From contig NZ_VZPV01000003.1 in assembly GCF_008801405.1 (NCBI RefSeq), positions 434,001 through 498,000 of the forward strand: 64,000 bases of DNA. Direction: 5' to 3'. Positions 27,297-36,710 of this stretch are shown one piece after another (position 1 is the stretch's first letter; each line of letters opens with the position of its first letter). The DNA comes from Ralstonia insidiosa. Its GTDB lineage: Bacteria > Pseudomonadota > Gammaproteobacteria > Burkholderiales > Burkholderiaceae. The notes under the pieces were generated by a model. It searched no databases, was not told the origin of the DNA, and saw nothing but the letters and a program-made list of their open reading frames with translations. The translations under genes were made by a program, and so were the position numbers.

Positions 27297-28265
27297 ATGA
27301 AGCAATGGATTGGTGTGGCCATGTCGGCAACTGTGCTGGCAACGGCTGCCTGGGCATTCTCGCCCCGGCCCTTACCGGCGTTTGCGGCCACCGCGCTGCA
27401 CCCGGATCAACTGCAGATCAACGGGCTCGCCCATGCCGGCTCACGGCTGGTAGCCGCAGGCGAACGCGGCAAGCTCCTGCTGAGCGACGACCAGGGCGCC
27501 AGTTGGCGTACCGCCGTCGTCGGTAAAGACCAGGGCTCGACCCTGACGCAGCTCGCCTTTGCCGACGACAAGAAAGGCATTGCCGTGGGCCACAGCGGCT
27601 GGATCCTGCGCACCGAAGACGGCGGCGAGCACTGGCAGCAGACCGCATTCGACGACAAACAATCGGACCCCTTGCTGGGCGTGTGGATGCAGCCGGGCGG
27701 CGCGTGGTTCGCGTTCGGCAGTTTCGGGCGCTTTCTTGAATCCCGCGATCAGGGCGCCAGCTGGAAAGACGCCGCGGCGGACGCCATGCGTGACCGGCAT
27801 CTGAACGGCATGACGGGCGATGCCAAGGGCCGCCTGATGCTGGTGGGCGAGTCGGGCCTAGTGCTGCGTTCTGCAGACGGCGGTGCCCACTGGGAAACGA
27901 TGCAGGTGCCTTACAAGGGCTCGCTGTACGGCGTGCTGGCGCTGCGCGACGGCGCATGGCTGGCCTACGGGATGCTGGGCAACGTCTTGCGCAGCGAAGA
28001 CTTCGGCGCGACCTGGCAGGCGTCGGACGCCCAGGCGCGTACGTCCTTCTTTGGCGGCGCGCAGCTGTCGGATGGACGCGTCGTGCTGGTGGGGCAGGGC
28101 GGCACGCTGGCCGTCTCGACCGACGATGGCCGCACCTTCAAGCCGCAGGCCGCGGGTGCGCAGTCGCTCACCACGGTGGCTGACGCGGGCAACGCCCACC
28201 TGGTCATTGGTGGCGACGGCGGCATCAGCACCTTCGCACTCCCCCCTGGTGGCGTCAGCCGTTGA
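27297..28265 (+). CDS. Exported YCF48-like beta-propeller protein
   Basis: A 322-residue protein with an N-terminal signal peptide (MKQWIGVAMSATVLATAAWA) followed by repeated BNR/YCF48-type blades: LLSDDQGASWR, LRTEDGGEHWQ, LESRDQGASWK, LRSADGGAHWE and LRSEDFGATWQ. GGAGG precedes the ATG. It is followed by an RND/MMPL transporter. YCF48-like proteins next to such transporters and DUF1302/DUF1329 proteins recur in proteobacterial hydrophobic-substrate clusters. A periplasmic role in steroid transfer is plausible; the function is not established. Confidence 0.82.
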   Translation: MKQWIGVAMSATVLATAAWAFSPRPLPAFAATALHPDQLQINGLAHAGSRLVAAGERGKLLLSDDQGASWRTAVVGKDQGSTLTQLAFADDKKGIAVGHSGWILRTEDGGEHWQQTAFDDKQSDPLLGVWMQPGGAWFAFGSFGRFLESRDQGASWKDAAADAMRDRHLNGMTGDAKGRLMLVGESGLVLRSADGGAHWETMQVPYKGSLYGVLALRDGAWLAYGMLGNVLRSEDFGATWQASDAQARTSFFGGAQLSDGRVVLVGQGGTLAVSTDDGRTFKPQAAGAQSLTTVADAGNAHLVIGGDGGISTFALPPGGVSR

Positions 28266-28296
28266 CCTTCCCTGATTCATTGCAAGCGAGCACGCC

Positions 28297-30789
28297 ATGA
28301 CCCGCTCCCCTGATTTCCGCCCTGCGGCCGCTGCCGCCGCTGCGTCAACCCGCATCAGCCGCATGGTCGCCTTCTTTGCACGCGCGCTGATCCAGTACCG
28401 CAAGCTGCTGCTGGTGCTGTGCCTGGCCATGACCGTGGCGATGGGCCTGTCGGCCACGCGCCTGCGGCTCGACCCGGGCTTCAACAAGATGATCCCGCTG
28501 CAGCACCCATACATGCAGATCTTCACCAAGTACGCGAGCGCCTTCTCCGGCGCCAACACCGTACTGGTCAGCCTGCGCTGGAAGGGTGATGGCGACATCT
28601 ACAACCGCACCTTCATGGACAAGCTGCGGCACGCCACCGATGACGTGTTCTTCATCCAGGGTGTGGAACGTCCGCGCGTGTATTCGCTGTTCACGCCCAA
28701 CGTGCGCTACACCGAGGTGACTGAAGACGGCTTCCGGGGCGACGTGGTGCTGCCGGGCCGGTTCTCCGGCACGCCCGAAGAACTCGATCAGGTGCGCAGC
28801 AACGTGGCCCGCTCGGGCCAGATCGGCCGACTGGTCAGCAACGACTTGAAGTCGGCCCTGATCCGCGCCGAGCTGAGCGAAGTGGACCCGACCACCGGCA
28901 AGGCCATCGACTATTCACGCGTGGCACACGAGCTGGAAGCCATCCGCGCCAAGTTCTCGGGCCAGGACGTCGAGGTCAACATCGTCGGCTTTGCCAAACT
29001 GGTGGGCGATGTGGAAGAAGGCATCACCAGCGTGATGATCTTCTTCGCGATTGCGTTCCTGATCACCACGCTGATGCTGTATTTCTACACGCGCTCGCGC
29101 AAGACGACGCTGTTGGCACTGGTTGTGGCCATGCTGCCGGTGGGCTGGCTGCTCGGCTTGCTGCCGTTGCTGGGGTACGGCATCGACCCGATGTCGATCC
29201 TGGTGCCGTTCCTGATCTTCTCGATCGGCGTGTCGCATGCGGTGCAGATGACCAACGCCTGGCGCCAGGAAGTGGTGCGCGGACATGACTCCGTGGAGAG
29301 CGCGCGCACGGCGTTCAGCAAGCTCTTCGTGCCAGGCACGGTAGCGCTGCTGACCAATGCCCTGGGCTTCATGGTCATCATGCAGATCAAGATCGACATC
29401 GTGCGCGAACTGGGCATTACCGCCTGCCTGGGCGTGCTGCTGATGATCGTGACCAACAAGATCTTCCTGCCGATCCTGCTCTCGTACACGCACCTTGAAC
29501 CGAAGGTGATCGAAGCCGGCAAGCGCCAGGCGCAGCGTGGCGAGGCCGGCGCGTCGATGTGGTCGGGGTTCGGCCGCCTGGCCCGCCGTGGCCCGGCGAT
29601 CGGCGTGTTTGTCGTGTCGCTGGTGCTGCTGGCTGTTGGCGCGGTGCAGTCGCGCTCGCTCAAGGTGGGCGACATCGGCAACGGCGCCCCCGAGCTGCGC
29701 TCGACCTCCCGCTACAACCACGACAGCGAAGCCATCGTGAGCCAGTACAACATCGGCGTGGATGTGCTGACGGTGATGGTGGAGCCCAAGGGCTTTGACG
29801 ACGGCTGCCTGCACTACCCGGTGATGAGCGCGATCGAACGCTTCGAGATGCACATGCGTGGCGTGTCGGGCGTGCAGTCGGTGGTGAGCGTGGCGTCGGT
29901 CGGCAAGGTGGTGATCGGGGCCTTCAATGAAGGCAACCCACGTTGGGAGGCCCTGCCGCGCACCAGCGACGGCCTGAGCCAGGGCGCCAAGGCGTTCGAC
30001 CCGGACAACGGCTTGAACACCTCGAACTGCCAGGCGATCCAGGTGCTGATCTATACGGCCAACCACGAAGGCGCGACGATCGCGCACATCGTCAAGGAGA
30101 TCAAGGCCTTCACCGCCGCAGACCAGACGCCGAACGTGGCCTTCCGCCTGGCCGGTGGCAACGTGGGCGTCATGGCGGCCACCAACGAAGCGGTGGAAGA
30201 GGCTGAAGTGACGATGCTGCTGGCGATCTTTGGCGCCATCACGCTGCTGTGCCTGCTGACCTTCCGCTCCTGGCGCGCCGTGCTGTGCATCATCGTGCCG
30301 CTGACGCTGGTGTCGATCCTGTGCAATGCATTGATGGCGCGCCTGGGCATCGGCCTGAAGGTGTCGACCCTGCCGGTCATCACGCTGGGCGTGGGGGTGG
30401 GCGTGGACTACGGCATCTACCTGTACGAGCGTCTCCAACACCAACTGCGTGAAACCGATCAGACGCTGCCGCAGGCCTTTGCCGAGTCCATGCGCCAGCG
30501 TGGAACGGCAGCTCTGTTCACCGCCGTGACGATGTGCATCGGCGTGGGCACCTGGGCATTTGCCGCGCTCAAGTTCCAGGCGGACATGGGCATCCTGCTG
30601 GCGTTCATGTTCCTGGTGAACCTGTTTGGCGCGGTGCTGTTGCTGCCGGCGCTGGCGGCGTGGCTCGGGGTGGAGCAGGAGGAGCACGCACGTGCTGCCC
30701 GGTCGTCTGTTTCGCATGGCAGTGGCGTGCCGTCGGGCAACGTTGCCGCAGAGCCGAAGGCCGTCAAGCTCAATTCAGAAGTGGCATGA
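28297..30789 (+). CDS. RND/MMPL-family transporter
   Basis: An 830-residue inner-membrane protein with the duplicated RND layout: a first transmembrane segment near residues 28-50, a large periplasmic loop to about 235, a block of five segments to about 400, a second periplasmic loop (about 450-620) and a final block ending near 785. Sequence marks include FLIFSIGVSHAVQMTNAWRQ and GVGVGVDYGIYLYERLQ. It is of the hydrophobe-exporter/MMPL type. With the YCF48-like protein upstream and an OYE enzyme overlapping its stop, it probably moves steroids across the envelope; import or export cannot be decided. Confidence 0.87.
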   Translation: MTRSPDFRPAAAAAAASTRISRMVAFFARALIQYRKLLLVLCLAMTVAMGLSATRLRLDPGFNKMIPLQHPYMQIFTKYASAFSGANTVLVSLRWKGDGDIYNRTFMDKLRHATDDVFFIQGVERPRVYSLFTPNVRYTEVTEDGFRGDVVLPGRFSGTPEELDQVRSNVARSGQIGRLVSNDLKSALIRAELSEVDPTTGKAIDYSRVAHELEAIRAKFSGQDVEVNIVGFAKLVGDVEEGITSVMIFFAIAFLITTLMLYFYTRSRKTTLLALVVAMLPVGWLLGLLPLLGYGIDPMSILVPFLIFSIGVSHAVQMTNAWRQEVVRGHDSVESARTAFSKLFVPGTVALLTNALGFMVIMQIKIDIVRELGITACLGVLLMIVTNKIFLPILLSYTHLEPKVIEAGKRQAQRGEAGASMWSGFGRLARRGPAIGVFVVSLVLLAVGAVQSRSLKVGDIGNGAPELRSTSRYNHDSEAIVSQYNIGVDVLTVMVEPKGFDDGCLHYPVMSAIERFEMHMRGVSGVQSVVSVASVGKVVIGAFNEGNPRWEALPRTSDGLSQGAKAFDPDNGLNTSNCQAIQVLIYTANHEGATIAHIVKEIKAFTAADQTPNVAFRLAGGNVGVMAATNEAVEEAEVTMLLAIFGAITLLCLLTFRSWRAVLCIIVPLTLVSILCNALMARLGIGLKVSTLPVITLGVGVGVDYGIYLYERLQHQLRETDQTLPQAFAESMRQRGTAALFTAVTMCIGVGTWAFAALKFQADMGILLAFMFLVNLFGAVLLLPALAAWLGVEQEEHARAARSSVSHGSGVPSGNVAAEPKAVKLNSEVA

Positions 30790-31976
30790 GCACGCGCGCC
30801 TTCGCTGCGTGGCAACTGGCCGGCCTGACGCTGCCCAACCGGTTCGTCAAGGCGGCGACCTTCGAGGGCCGCACGCAGGGCGGTGAGCCGAGTGAATCGC
30901 TGGTGGCGTTTCATGCCGGCATCGCCCGGGGCGGCACCGCGCTGACCACGGTGGCGTATTGCGCCGTGGCGCCTGACGCGCGCACCTTCCCCGATCAGAT
31001 TGTCGTGAACGAAGCCACCATGCCCGGCTTGCGGCGCCTGGCCGGCAGCGTGCATGAGGCCGGGGGACTGGTGTCGGCACAGCTGGCGCACGCCGGATCG
31101 TTTTCGCGCCTCAAGCGCCCGCTTGGGCAACGCTCACGCGGCCCCTCCGTCACGATAAACGACTACGGGCTGCTGGCGGGCGAGCCGATTGCCGGCGCGA
31201 TGCGGCCACAGGATTTTGACGCGGTGGTGGCGCAGTACGCCGCCACTGCGGTGCGACTGAAGACCGCCGGTTTCGACGCGCTGGAAATCCACATGGGGCA
31301 TGGCTACCTGCTGAGCCAGTTCATCAGCCCCGCGACCAATCGGCGTACCGACGCCTACGGCGGCAGCCTGGTCAATCGCATGCGCTTGCCATTGCGCGTG
31401 CTGGAGGCCGTGCGTGCAGCCGTTGGCGATGACATGCCGCTCATTGCCAAGCTCAATCTGGACGATGGGCTGCCTGGGGGCGTGCACGTCAACAACAGCA
31501 TCGAGGCCTGCAACATGCTGGGCGCGGGCGGCATCAATGCCGTCGAGCTGAGCGGTGGTTTTGTCAGCCGCTCGCCGATGTACCTGTTCCGCGGCGAGAG
31601 CCCGTTGCCGGAAATGATCCGCAACGAACCCAGCGCGATCTTCCGCTTCTTCTTCCGCCTGGCCGGACCCAAGCTGTTTCCGTCGATGCCGTTCGAGCCG
31701 CTGTACTTCCTCGAACAGGCCCGCCGCGTGCGGCAAGCCGTGGATGTGCCGCTGATCTACCTCGGCGGGGTCAGCAGCGGCGACGACGTGCGGCGTGTGC
31801 TGGACGAAGAAGGGTTCGATGCCGTGGCATTGGGCCGGACGTTGCTGCATGACGCGGGCTTTGTCGAACGGCTGCGTGCCGACGCGCGCGCTGCCAGTGG
31901 CTGCACGCATTGCAACCGCTGTGTGGGCTTGCTGGACGCGCCGGGCGGGATTCGCTGCACGCTCGTGCAGGGGTAG
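30786..31976 (+). CDS. Old yellow enzyme-family NADH:flavin oxidoreductase
   Basis: A 396-residue FMN TIM-barrel protein resembling the N-terminal part of 2,4-dienoyl-CoA reductase: LPNRFVKAATFEGR at residue 16, AQLAHAGSFSRL near 100, EIHMGHGYLLSQFISPATNRR near 160 and the C-terminal cysteine run CTHCNRCVG near residue 378. The usual C-terminal FAD/NAD domains are absent. The ATG overlaps the transporter stop (ATGA). It likely reduces a conjugated enone of a steroid or an unsaturated CoA ester. A strong terminator follows, so it ends the long operon. Confidence 0.85.
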   Translation: MSTRAFAAWQLAGLTLPNRFVKAATFEGRTQGGEPSESLVAFHAGIARGGTALTTVAYCAVAPDARTFPDQIVVNEATMPGLRRLAGSVHEAGGLVSAQLAHAGSFSRLKRPLGQRSRGPSVTINDYGLLAGEPIAGAMRPQDFDAVVAQYAATAVRLKTAGFDALEIHMGHGYLLSQFISPATNRRTDAYGGSLVNRMRLPLRVLEAVRAAVGDDMPLIAKLNLDDGLPGGVHVNNSIEACNMLGAGGINAVELSGGFVSRSPMYLFRGESPLPEMIRNEPSAIFRFFFRLAGPKLFPSMPFEPLYFLEQARRVRQAVDVPLIYLGGVSSGDDVRRVLDEEGFDAVALGRTLLHDAGFVERLRADARAASGCTHCNRCVGLLDAPGGIRCTLVQG

Positions 31977-32024
31977 TACGAGGGGAGGCAGCGCCGCGGC
32001 GCTCATCCCATCCGGTCCAACGAA

Positions 32025-32062
32025 GAAAGGGCCGCTCCGACGTTGATCGGAGCGGCCCTTTC
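32025..32062. terminator. Strong bidirectional terminator
   Basis: A perfect 16-bp stem with a 6-nt loop (arms 32025-32040 and 32047-32062), GC-rich in the middle and flanked by A-run and T-run ends, so it works on both strands. It separates the end of the 14527-31976 operon from the convergent SDR gene. Confidence 0.9.
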
Positions 32063-32087
32063 TCTTTGGCTTAACCCGGGGCGGTAC

Positions 32088-32924
32088 TCAGAAATTGAGC
32101 CCGTTACCGGTGATCACCGGCATGTTGGTCCACACGCCGCGCGCATCGCGATACCAGCCGCCGGCTGCCAGCGCACCACCGTCCACGTGCAGCGTGGTGC
32201 CGCTGACCCAACCGGCCAGCGGGCTGGCCAGGAACAGCGCGGCACCGGCGGCGTCTTCCGGCGTGCCGAAGCGCCCGAGCGGAATCCACTGCGGCATCTG
32301 CGCCCGGTGTTCCGGCGCGATCATGACCGACAGCGGCAATTGCGCCGTCTCTGTCGATTCCGGCGCGATCAGGTTGACGCGAATGCCCACCGGCCCGAGT
32401 TCGAGCGCCAGGCTCTTGGTGAGTCCGCTCAAGGCGGCTTTGCAGGCTGCATACACGCTGCAATTAGGAATGGCGCGGAAGCCCTCGATGGACGACAGGC
32501 TGATGATGCTGCCGCCCGGCCCGTTGTGCCGCAGCAGCGGAATCATGGCGCGGGTGACCAGGAAGATCTGCTTCAGGTTGACGTCATACAGGCGCTGGAT
32601 ATCGCTGTCGGTATACGCCTCGAACGGCTTGGCGATCATCAGCGAATCGCTCACGTTGTTGATCAGCACATCCAGGCCGCCGAAGCGCTCGTCCACTGCT
32701 TTTGCAAGCTGGGCAACCTGATCGCCCTGTGTGACGTCGGCCTGCACGACCACGTGGTCGACATCGGCGGCATTGAGCCATGCGCGCACGTCGGCCGCGC
32801 GCTGTGGGTTGACTTCCACAACCGCCAGGCGTGCGCCCGCGCGTGAAAACGCCTCCACGATGGCGCGCCCGATGCCTGCGCCGCCGCCTGTCACGAGCAC
32901 TGTCTTGCCTTTGAAATCGATCAT
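32088..32924 (-). CDS. SDR with own cluster operator
   Basis: A 278-residue SDR with TGGGAGIG at residue 12, the SLSS serine stretch and VYAACK as YxxxK. The usual NNAG is altered to NNVS. GGAG lies upstream of the ATG at 32924. Its promoter carries an exact operator at 32986-33003, back to back with the operator of the Rieske gene. A steroid alcohol/ketone substrate is inferred from control and context only. Confidence 0.87.
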   Translation of the reverse strand: MIDFKGKTVLVTGGGAGIGRAIVEAFSRAGARLAVVEVNPQRAADVRAWLNAADVDHVVVQADVTQGDQVAQLAKAVDERFGGLDVLINNVSDSLMIAKPFEAYTDSDIQRLYDVNLKQIFLVTRAMIPLLRHNGPGGSIISLSSIEGFRAIPNCSVYAACKAALSGLTKSLALELGPVGIRVNLIAPESTETAQLPLSVMIAPEHRAQMPQWIPLGRFGTPEDAAGAALFLASPLAGWVSGTTLHVDGGALAAGGWYRDARGVWTNMPVITGNGLNF

Positions 32925-32985
32925 GCCGTCTCCTGTTTTGAACTGCGTTGGTTTTGCCGATTCTCGAATCCGGGTGCGGGCCTCA

Positions 32986-33003
32986 CATCGTCTAACGGGA
33001 CTA
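32986..33003 (-). promoter_or_regulatory. Cluster operator of the SDR gene at 32924
   Basis: On the minus strand TAGTC-CCGTTA-GACGATG, an exact consensus match, 62 bp upstream of the SDR start. It is 65 bp from the plus-strand copy at 33069, so one divergent control region holds both. Confidence 0.75.
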
Positions 33004-33068
33004 TCGGACGCGCGGGTCAGGATTTTCCCAGGCGCGCAACGCGTGGTCCTTGCAGGAAGGGCCGCCCC

Positions 33069-33086
33069 TAGTCCGATGGGACGATG
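33069..33086 (+). promoter_or_regulatory. Cluster operator of the second Rieske operon
   Basis: TAGTC-CGATGG-GACGATG, an exact match whose core GTCC-N4-GGAC is a perfect dyad. It lies 78 bp upstream of the ATG at 33164. Confidence 0.75.
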
Positions 33087-33163
33087 AACGCGGCGTGTGC
33101 TGCAAGTAAGGTCACTTTGCGCTGCCACCACAGGCGGCATACAGCCAACAATCAGGAGACGAC

Positions 33164-34240
33164 ATGTCCACAACAGGCTATAGGATCGAAGCCAAGCCGC
33201 TCGGCGATCGCTTTGCACGCGGTTGGCATTGTCTGGGCCTGGCAGCCGACTATCGCGATGGCAAGCCGCACACGCTCAATATTTTCGGTCGCCGTCTGGC
33301 GGCCTTCGCAGATTCCACGGGCCAGATCCGCGTCGTGGATTCGTTCTGCCCGCATATGGGTGGCGACCTCAGCACGGGCACCGTGCAAGGCGACGAACTG
33401 GTCTGCCCGTTCCACGGCTGGAAATGGGGCGGCGATGGTGCCTGCAAGGAGATTCCCTACTGCAAGCGCGTGCCGCTGAAGGCCCGCATCGGCAGCTGGA
33501 CGACCAGCGAGCAGAACCACCTGCTGTTCATCTGGCATGACCCGGAAGGCAAGGCGCCGCCGCCCGAGGTAGCCATTCCGCGCATCGATGCGTGCTACTC
33601 CGACGAGTGGCACGACTGGGCGATCGACAAGATGGTGATCAACACCAACTGCCGTGAGTTGGTGGACAACATCTCGGATATGGCCCACTTCGACACGGTG
33701 CACGGCACCAAGTTGGATTACTTCGCCAACCTGTTCGAAGGGCACAAGGCCACCCAGTTGATGATCGGCTGCAGCAAGCGGCTGTCGGGCGAAGACCGCC
33801 TGACTGCGCTGTCCACCTATTTCGGGCCGGCCTATCACATCACCCAGATGACCGGCAGCGCGGGTGGCCAGCCGATCAATTCGATTCTGCTGAACTGCCA
33901 CGTGCCGATCGACCAGAACAGCTTCGAGCTGCGCTACGGCGTGCTGGTCAAGCGCATTCCCAGCCTGCCGGAAGAGCAGAGCCAAGCCATTGCGCAGGCC
34001 TACGTGCAGCAGGCGCGCGAGGCCTTCTACGAAGACGTGTCGATCTGGGCCAGCAAGGCCCGCATCGACAATCCGGTCATGTGCGAGGCGGACGGCCCGA
34101 TCTATCAGGCGCGCGAGTGGTACGGCCAGTTCTACGTGGATGCGGATGCCGTGACGCCCAACAGCGTGGCGCGCCGCGTGGTCGAGCTCAATCCGGGCGG
34201 TATCGAGCCGAGCGCGCTGCATCACGTGTTTGAAGCCTAA
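33164..34240 (+). CDS. kshA: 3-Ketosteroid 9alpha-hydroxylase oxygenase KshA (copy 2)
   Basis: A 358-residue Rieske oxygenase of the length usual for KshA. Rieske ligands are Cys62/His64 and Cys81/His84 (CPHMGGDLS and CPFHGWKWGG). The mononuclear iron site has Asp172, His175 and His180 in NISDMAHFDTVHG. CAGGAGACGAC precedes the ATG. It heads an operon with an SDR, the delta4-(5alpha)-dehydrogenase and another SDR, under an exact operator. It is the better candidate for the C9 hydroxylase working with KshB at 8906; copy 1 at 12276 is shorter and lacks the operator. Confidence 0.88.
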   Translation: MSTTGYRIEAKPLGDRFARGWHCLGLAADYRDGKPHTLNIFGRRLAAFADSTGQIRVVDSFCPHMGGDLSTGTVQGDELVCPFHGWKWGGDGACKEIPYCKRVPLKARIGSWTTSEQNHLLFIWHDPEGKAPPPEVAIPRIDACYSDEWHDWAIDKMVINTNCRELVDNISDMAHFDTVHGTKLDYFANLFEGHKATQLMIGCSKRLSGEDRLTALSTYFGPAYHITQMTGSAGGQPINSILLNCHVPIDQNSFELRYGVLVKRIPSLPEEQSQAIAQAYVQQAREAFYEDVSIWASKARIDNPVMCEADGPIYQAREWYGQFYVDADAVTPNSVARRVVELNPGGIEPSALHHVFEA

Positions 34241-34270
34241 CCTGCCAGACCAGTCACCGAGGGGAACGTC

Positions 34271-35137
34271 GTGTCTTCCACCAACCAGCCGCTCGTAGCG
34301 GTTGTCACAGGCGCCTCGCGTGGCGCTGGCAAGGGCATTGCCCTCGCGCTCGGCGCCGCTGGCGCCACCGTGTATGTCACCGGCCGTTCGCAGCAGGAAG
34401 GCGATGCCGCGCTGCCCGGCACCATCTGGGCAACCGCTGAGGAAATCGACAAGGCGGGCGGCAAGGGCATCGCCGTGCCGTGCGACCACAGCAACGATCG
34501 TGACGTCCAGACGCTGTTCGAGCGCGTGTCGCGCGAGCACGGCCGGTTGGACATCCTGGTCAACAACGCCACCTTCCTGCATGACGAACTGACCGTGCGC
34601 GGCGGGTTCTGGCAGAAGCCGCTCGAGATGGTCGACATCCTCAATGTCGGCCTGCGCTCGGGTTACGTGGCCAGCTGGTTTGCCGCGCCGTTGATGGTCA
34701 AGCAACGCCGTGGGCTGATCGCCTTCACCTCGTCGTTCGGTTCGAGCTGCTACATGCACGGGCCGGCATACGGCGCACAGAAGGTGGGCGTCGACAAGTT
34801 CGCCAAGGACATGGCCGTGGACCTGCGCGCCCACAACGTCGCAGCCGTGTCGATCTGGATGGGCATGCTCAAGACCGAGCGCAGCGCGCGTTCACTGGCA
34901 GCCGCCCCGGATCAGTACGCCGCATTTGCCGCGATGGCGGAGACGCCGGAGTTCACTGGCAAGGTCATTCACGCGCTGTATCGCGATCCGAAGCTCATGG
35001 ACAAGTCGGGCCAGGTGCTGATCGGCGCAGAAGTCGCTCAGGAATACGGTATCCAGGATGCCGACGGCAAACAGCCGCCGTCCCACCGCGAGATGCTGGG
35101 CAGCCCGGCCCAGGCGCATCCGGCCATCGTTGATTGA
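34271..35137 (+). CDS. SDR of the kshA operon
   Basis: A 288-residue SDR starting at GTG 34271, preceded by GAGGGGA. It shows TGASRGAG near residue 15, NNAT in place of NNAG, the TSSFGSS serine stretch and AYGAQK as YxxxK. The C-terminal segment after residue 230 is longer than in minimal SDRs and ends PSHREMLGSPAQAHPAIVD. Similar long-tailed SDRs include DHRS1-like proteins. The substrate is unknown. Confidence 0.86.
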   Translation: MSSTNQPLVAVVTGASRGAGKGIALALGAAGATVYVTGRSQQEGDAALPGTIWATAEEIDKAGGKGIAVPCDHSNDRDVQTLFERVSREHGRLDILVNNATFLHDELTVRGGFWQKPLEMVDILNVGLRSGYVASWFAAPLMVKQRRGLIAFTSSFGSSCYMHGPAYGAQKVGVDKFAKDMAVDLRAHNVAAVSIWMGMLKTERSARSLAAAPDQYAAFAAMAETPEFTGKVIHALYRDPKLMDKSGQVLIGAEVAQEYGIQDADGKQPPSHREMLGSPAQAHPAIVD

Positions 35138-35167
35138 TCGACACCTCTTTGCTTGCGAGCGCGCTTC

Positions 35168-36649
35168 ATGTCTGCTGAATTTTCTGTCACGCGTCCACAC
35201 CGCTTGTCGGACGTTGCACGTTGGGACCTCGAAACGGATGTCATCGTGGTCGGCTTTGGGGCCGCGGGTGCCTGCGCCGCCATTGAGGCCGCACAGGCCG
35301 GCGCTGCCGTCACGCTGTTTGAGGTGGCTTCCGGCAGCGGCGGCACCAGCGCCTTGTCGGGCGGCGAAATCTACATGGGTGGCAGCGGCGGCACGCCTGC
35401 CCAGCGGCAAGCCGGCTTTACCGATGACACGGAAGACCTGTACCGCTATCTGCTGATGGCGGGCGGGCCCGATGCGGACGAGGCCAAGGTCCGTCTCTAT
35501 GCCGACAACAGCCGTGCCCACTACGATTGGCTGGTCGAGCAGGGCGTGGTCTACAAGAACACCTTTGTGCCCGAGCGGATCATGGAGCCCGAGACGGACG
35601 ACTGTCTGATCTGGTCGGGCAGCGAAGAGGCGTGGCCGTTTGTCGAAAGCGCAAAGCCGGCTCCCCGCGGTCACACGCCGCAATTCGTCGGCTGGGGCGG
35701 CGGGCGCATGCTGATGGACGTGCTGGCCGCGCGTGTCGACAAGCTGGGCGTGCACGTGCGCTACGACAGCCGCGTGCTGGCCCTAATTGCCGATGATGCC
35801 GGCGCTGTGCACGGCGTGGTCGTCCGCACCGATGGCCGCGTGCAGTACGCGCGTGCGCGCCGGGGTGTCGTGCTCTGCGCCGGCGGGTTCGCGATGAACC
35901 GCGACATGGTGCGGCGCCATGCCCCCAAGCTGCTGCGCGCCAGCGAGCCGATTGGCAGCCCAGGCGATGACGGCTCGGGCATCCTGATGGGCATGAGCGT
36001 GGGCGGCGCCGCGATCCACATGGACGAGGGGTTCACCACCCTGCCGTTCTACGCGCCCGAGTCGCTCATCAAAGGCATTTTCATCAATGAACGCGGCCAG
36101 CGTTTCATCAATGAGGACTGCTACCATGGCCGTACCGCGCACCACATCCTGCAGCAAGCCGGCGACCGCATCTACCTGTTGGTCGATAACGCGACTTACC
36201 AGCCGCCTCCCGAGTTCGCACGCATCGGCATTGCCGCAGCGGGTGAGACGTGGGAGGAAGTCGAGCATGACCTGGGCATGACGCCAGGCACGCTCACTGC
36301 CACGGTGGCGGTCTATAACCGTCATGCGAGCGAAGGTACCGATCCACTGTTCCATAAGGGGGCCAAGTGGCTCCAGCCGCTGATCGAACCCCCGTTCGTT
36401 GCACTGGATTGCCGCATCGACTACGCGTTCTATTCGTACTTCACGATGGGCGGGCTCGATACGTTGCCCACGGGGCAGGTGGTGACGGAAAAGCGCGTGC
36501 CCATTCCCGGCTTGTATGCCGCTGGGCGCACCGCGTGCGGGCTGCCGCGCTGGGGCGGTGGATACAGCTCGGGCATGTCCCTGGCGGATTCCACCTTCTT
36601 CGGTCGGCAAGCGGGGCGGCACGTTGCCGGTTCGCGTTCCAACTCCTAA
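35168..36649 (+). CDS. 3-Ketosteroid delta4-(5alpha)-dehydrogenase
   Basis: A 493-residue flavoprotein with the FAD motif VIVVGFGAAGA near residue 25 and the GGTSALSGGEIYMGG stretch. Counting from the ATG at 35168, Tyr319 (NEDCYHG) and Tyr466 with Ser468 (GGYSSG) fall exactly at the numbers I recall for the catalytic Tyr319, Tyr466 and Ser468 of the Rhodococcus jostii enzyme. It introduces the C4-C5 double bond in 5alpha-3-ketosteroids. It is clearly distinct from KstD at 5702 (599 residues, SYPGAG end). An in-frame TTG at 35153 is less likely as start. It is co-transcribed with kshA copy 2. Confidence 0.85.
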   Translation: MSAEFSVTRPHRLSDVARWDLETDVIVVGFGAAGACAAIEAAQAGAAVTLFEVASGSGGTSALSGGEIYMGGSGGTPAQRQAGFTDDTEDLYRYLLMAGGPDADEAKVRLYADNSRAHYDWLVEQGVVYKNTFVPERIMEPETDDCLIWSGSEEAWPFVESAKPAPRGHTPQFVGWGGGRMLMDVLAARVDKLGVHVRYDSRVLALIADDAGAVHGVVVRTDGRVQYARARRGVVLCAGGFAMNRDMVRRHAPKLLRASEPIGSPGDDGSGILMGMSVGGAAIHMDEGFTTLPFYAPESLIKGIFINERGQRFINEDCYHGRTAHHILQQAGDRIYLLVDNATYQPPPEFARIGIAAAGETWEEVEHDLGMTPGTLTATVAVYNRHASEGTDPLFHKGAKWLQPLIEPPFVALDCRIDYAFYSYFTMGGLDTLPTGQVVTEKRVPIPGLYAAGRTACGLPRWGGGYSSGMSLADSTFFGRQAGRHVAGSRSNS

Positions 36650-36710
36650 TCTTTGATTCGACGCCTCTGCGCGAAGGCCCAAGAGGACAACAGGACAAGA
36701 GGAAATCACG

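Noticed and set aside
28915..30717. 600-codon open frame opposite the RND transporter
   Set aside because: His/Arg/Gln-rich translation without domain patterns, while the plus strand encodes a full transporter.
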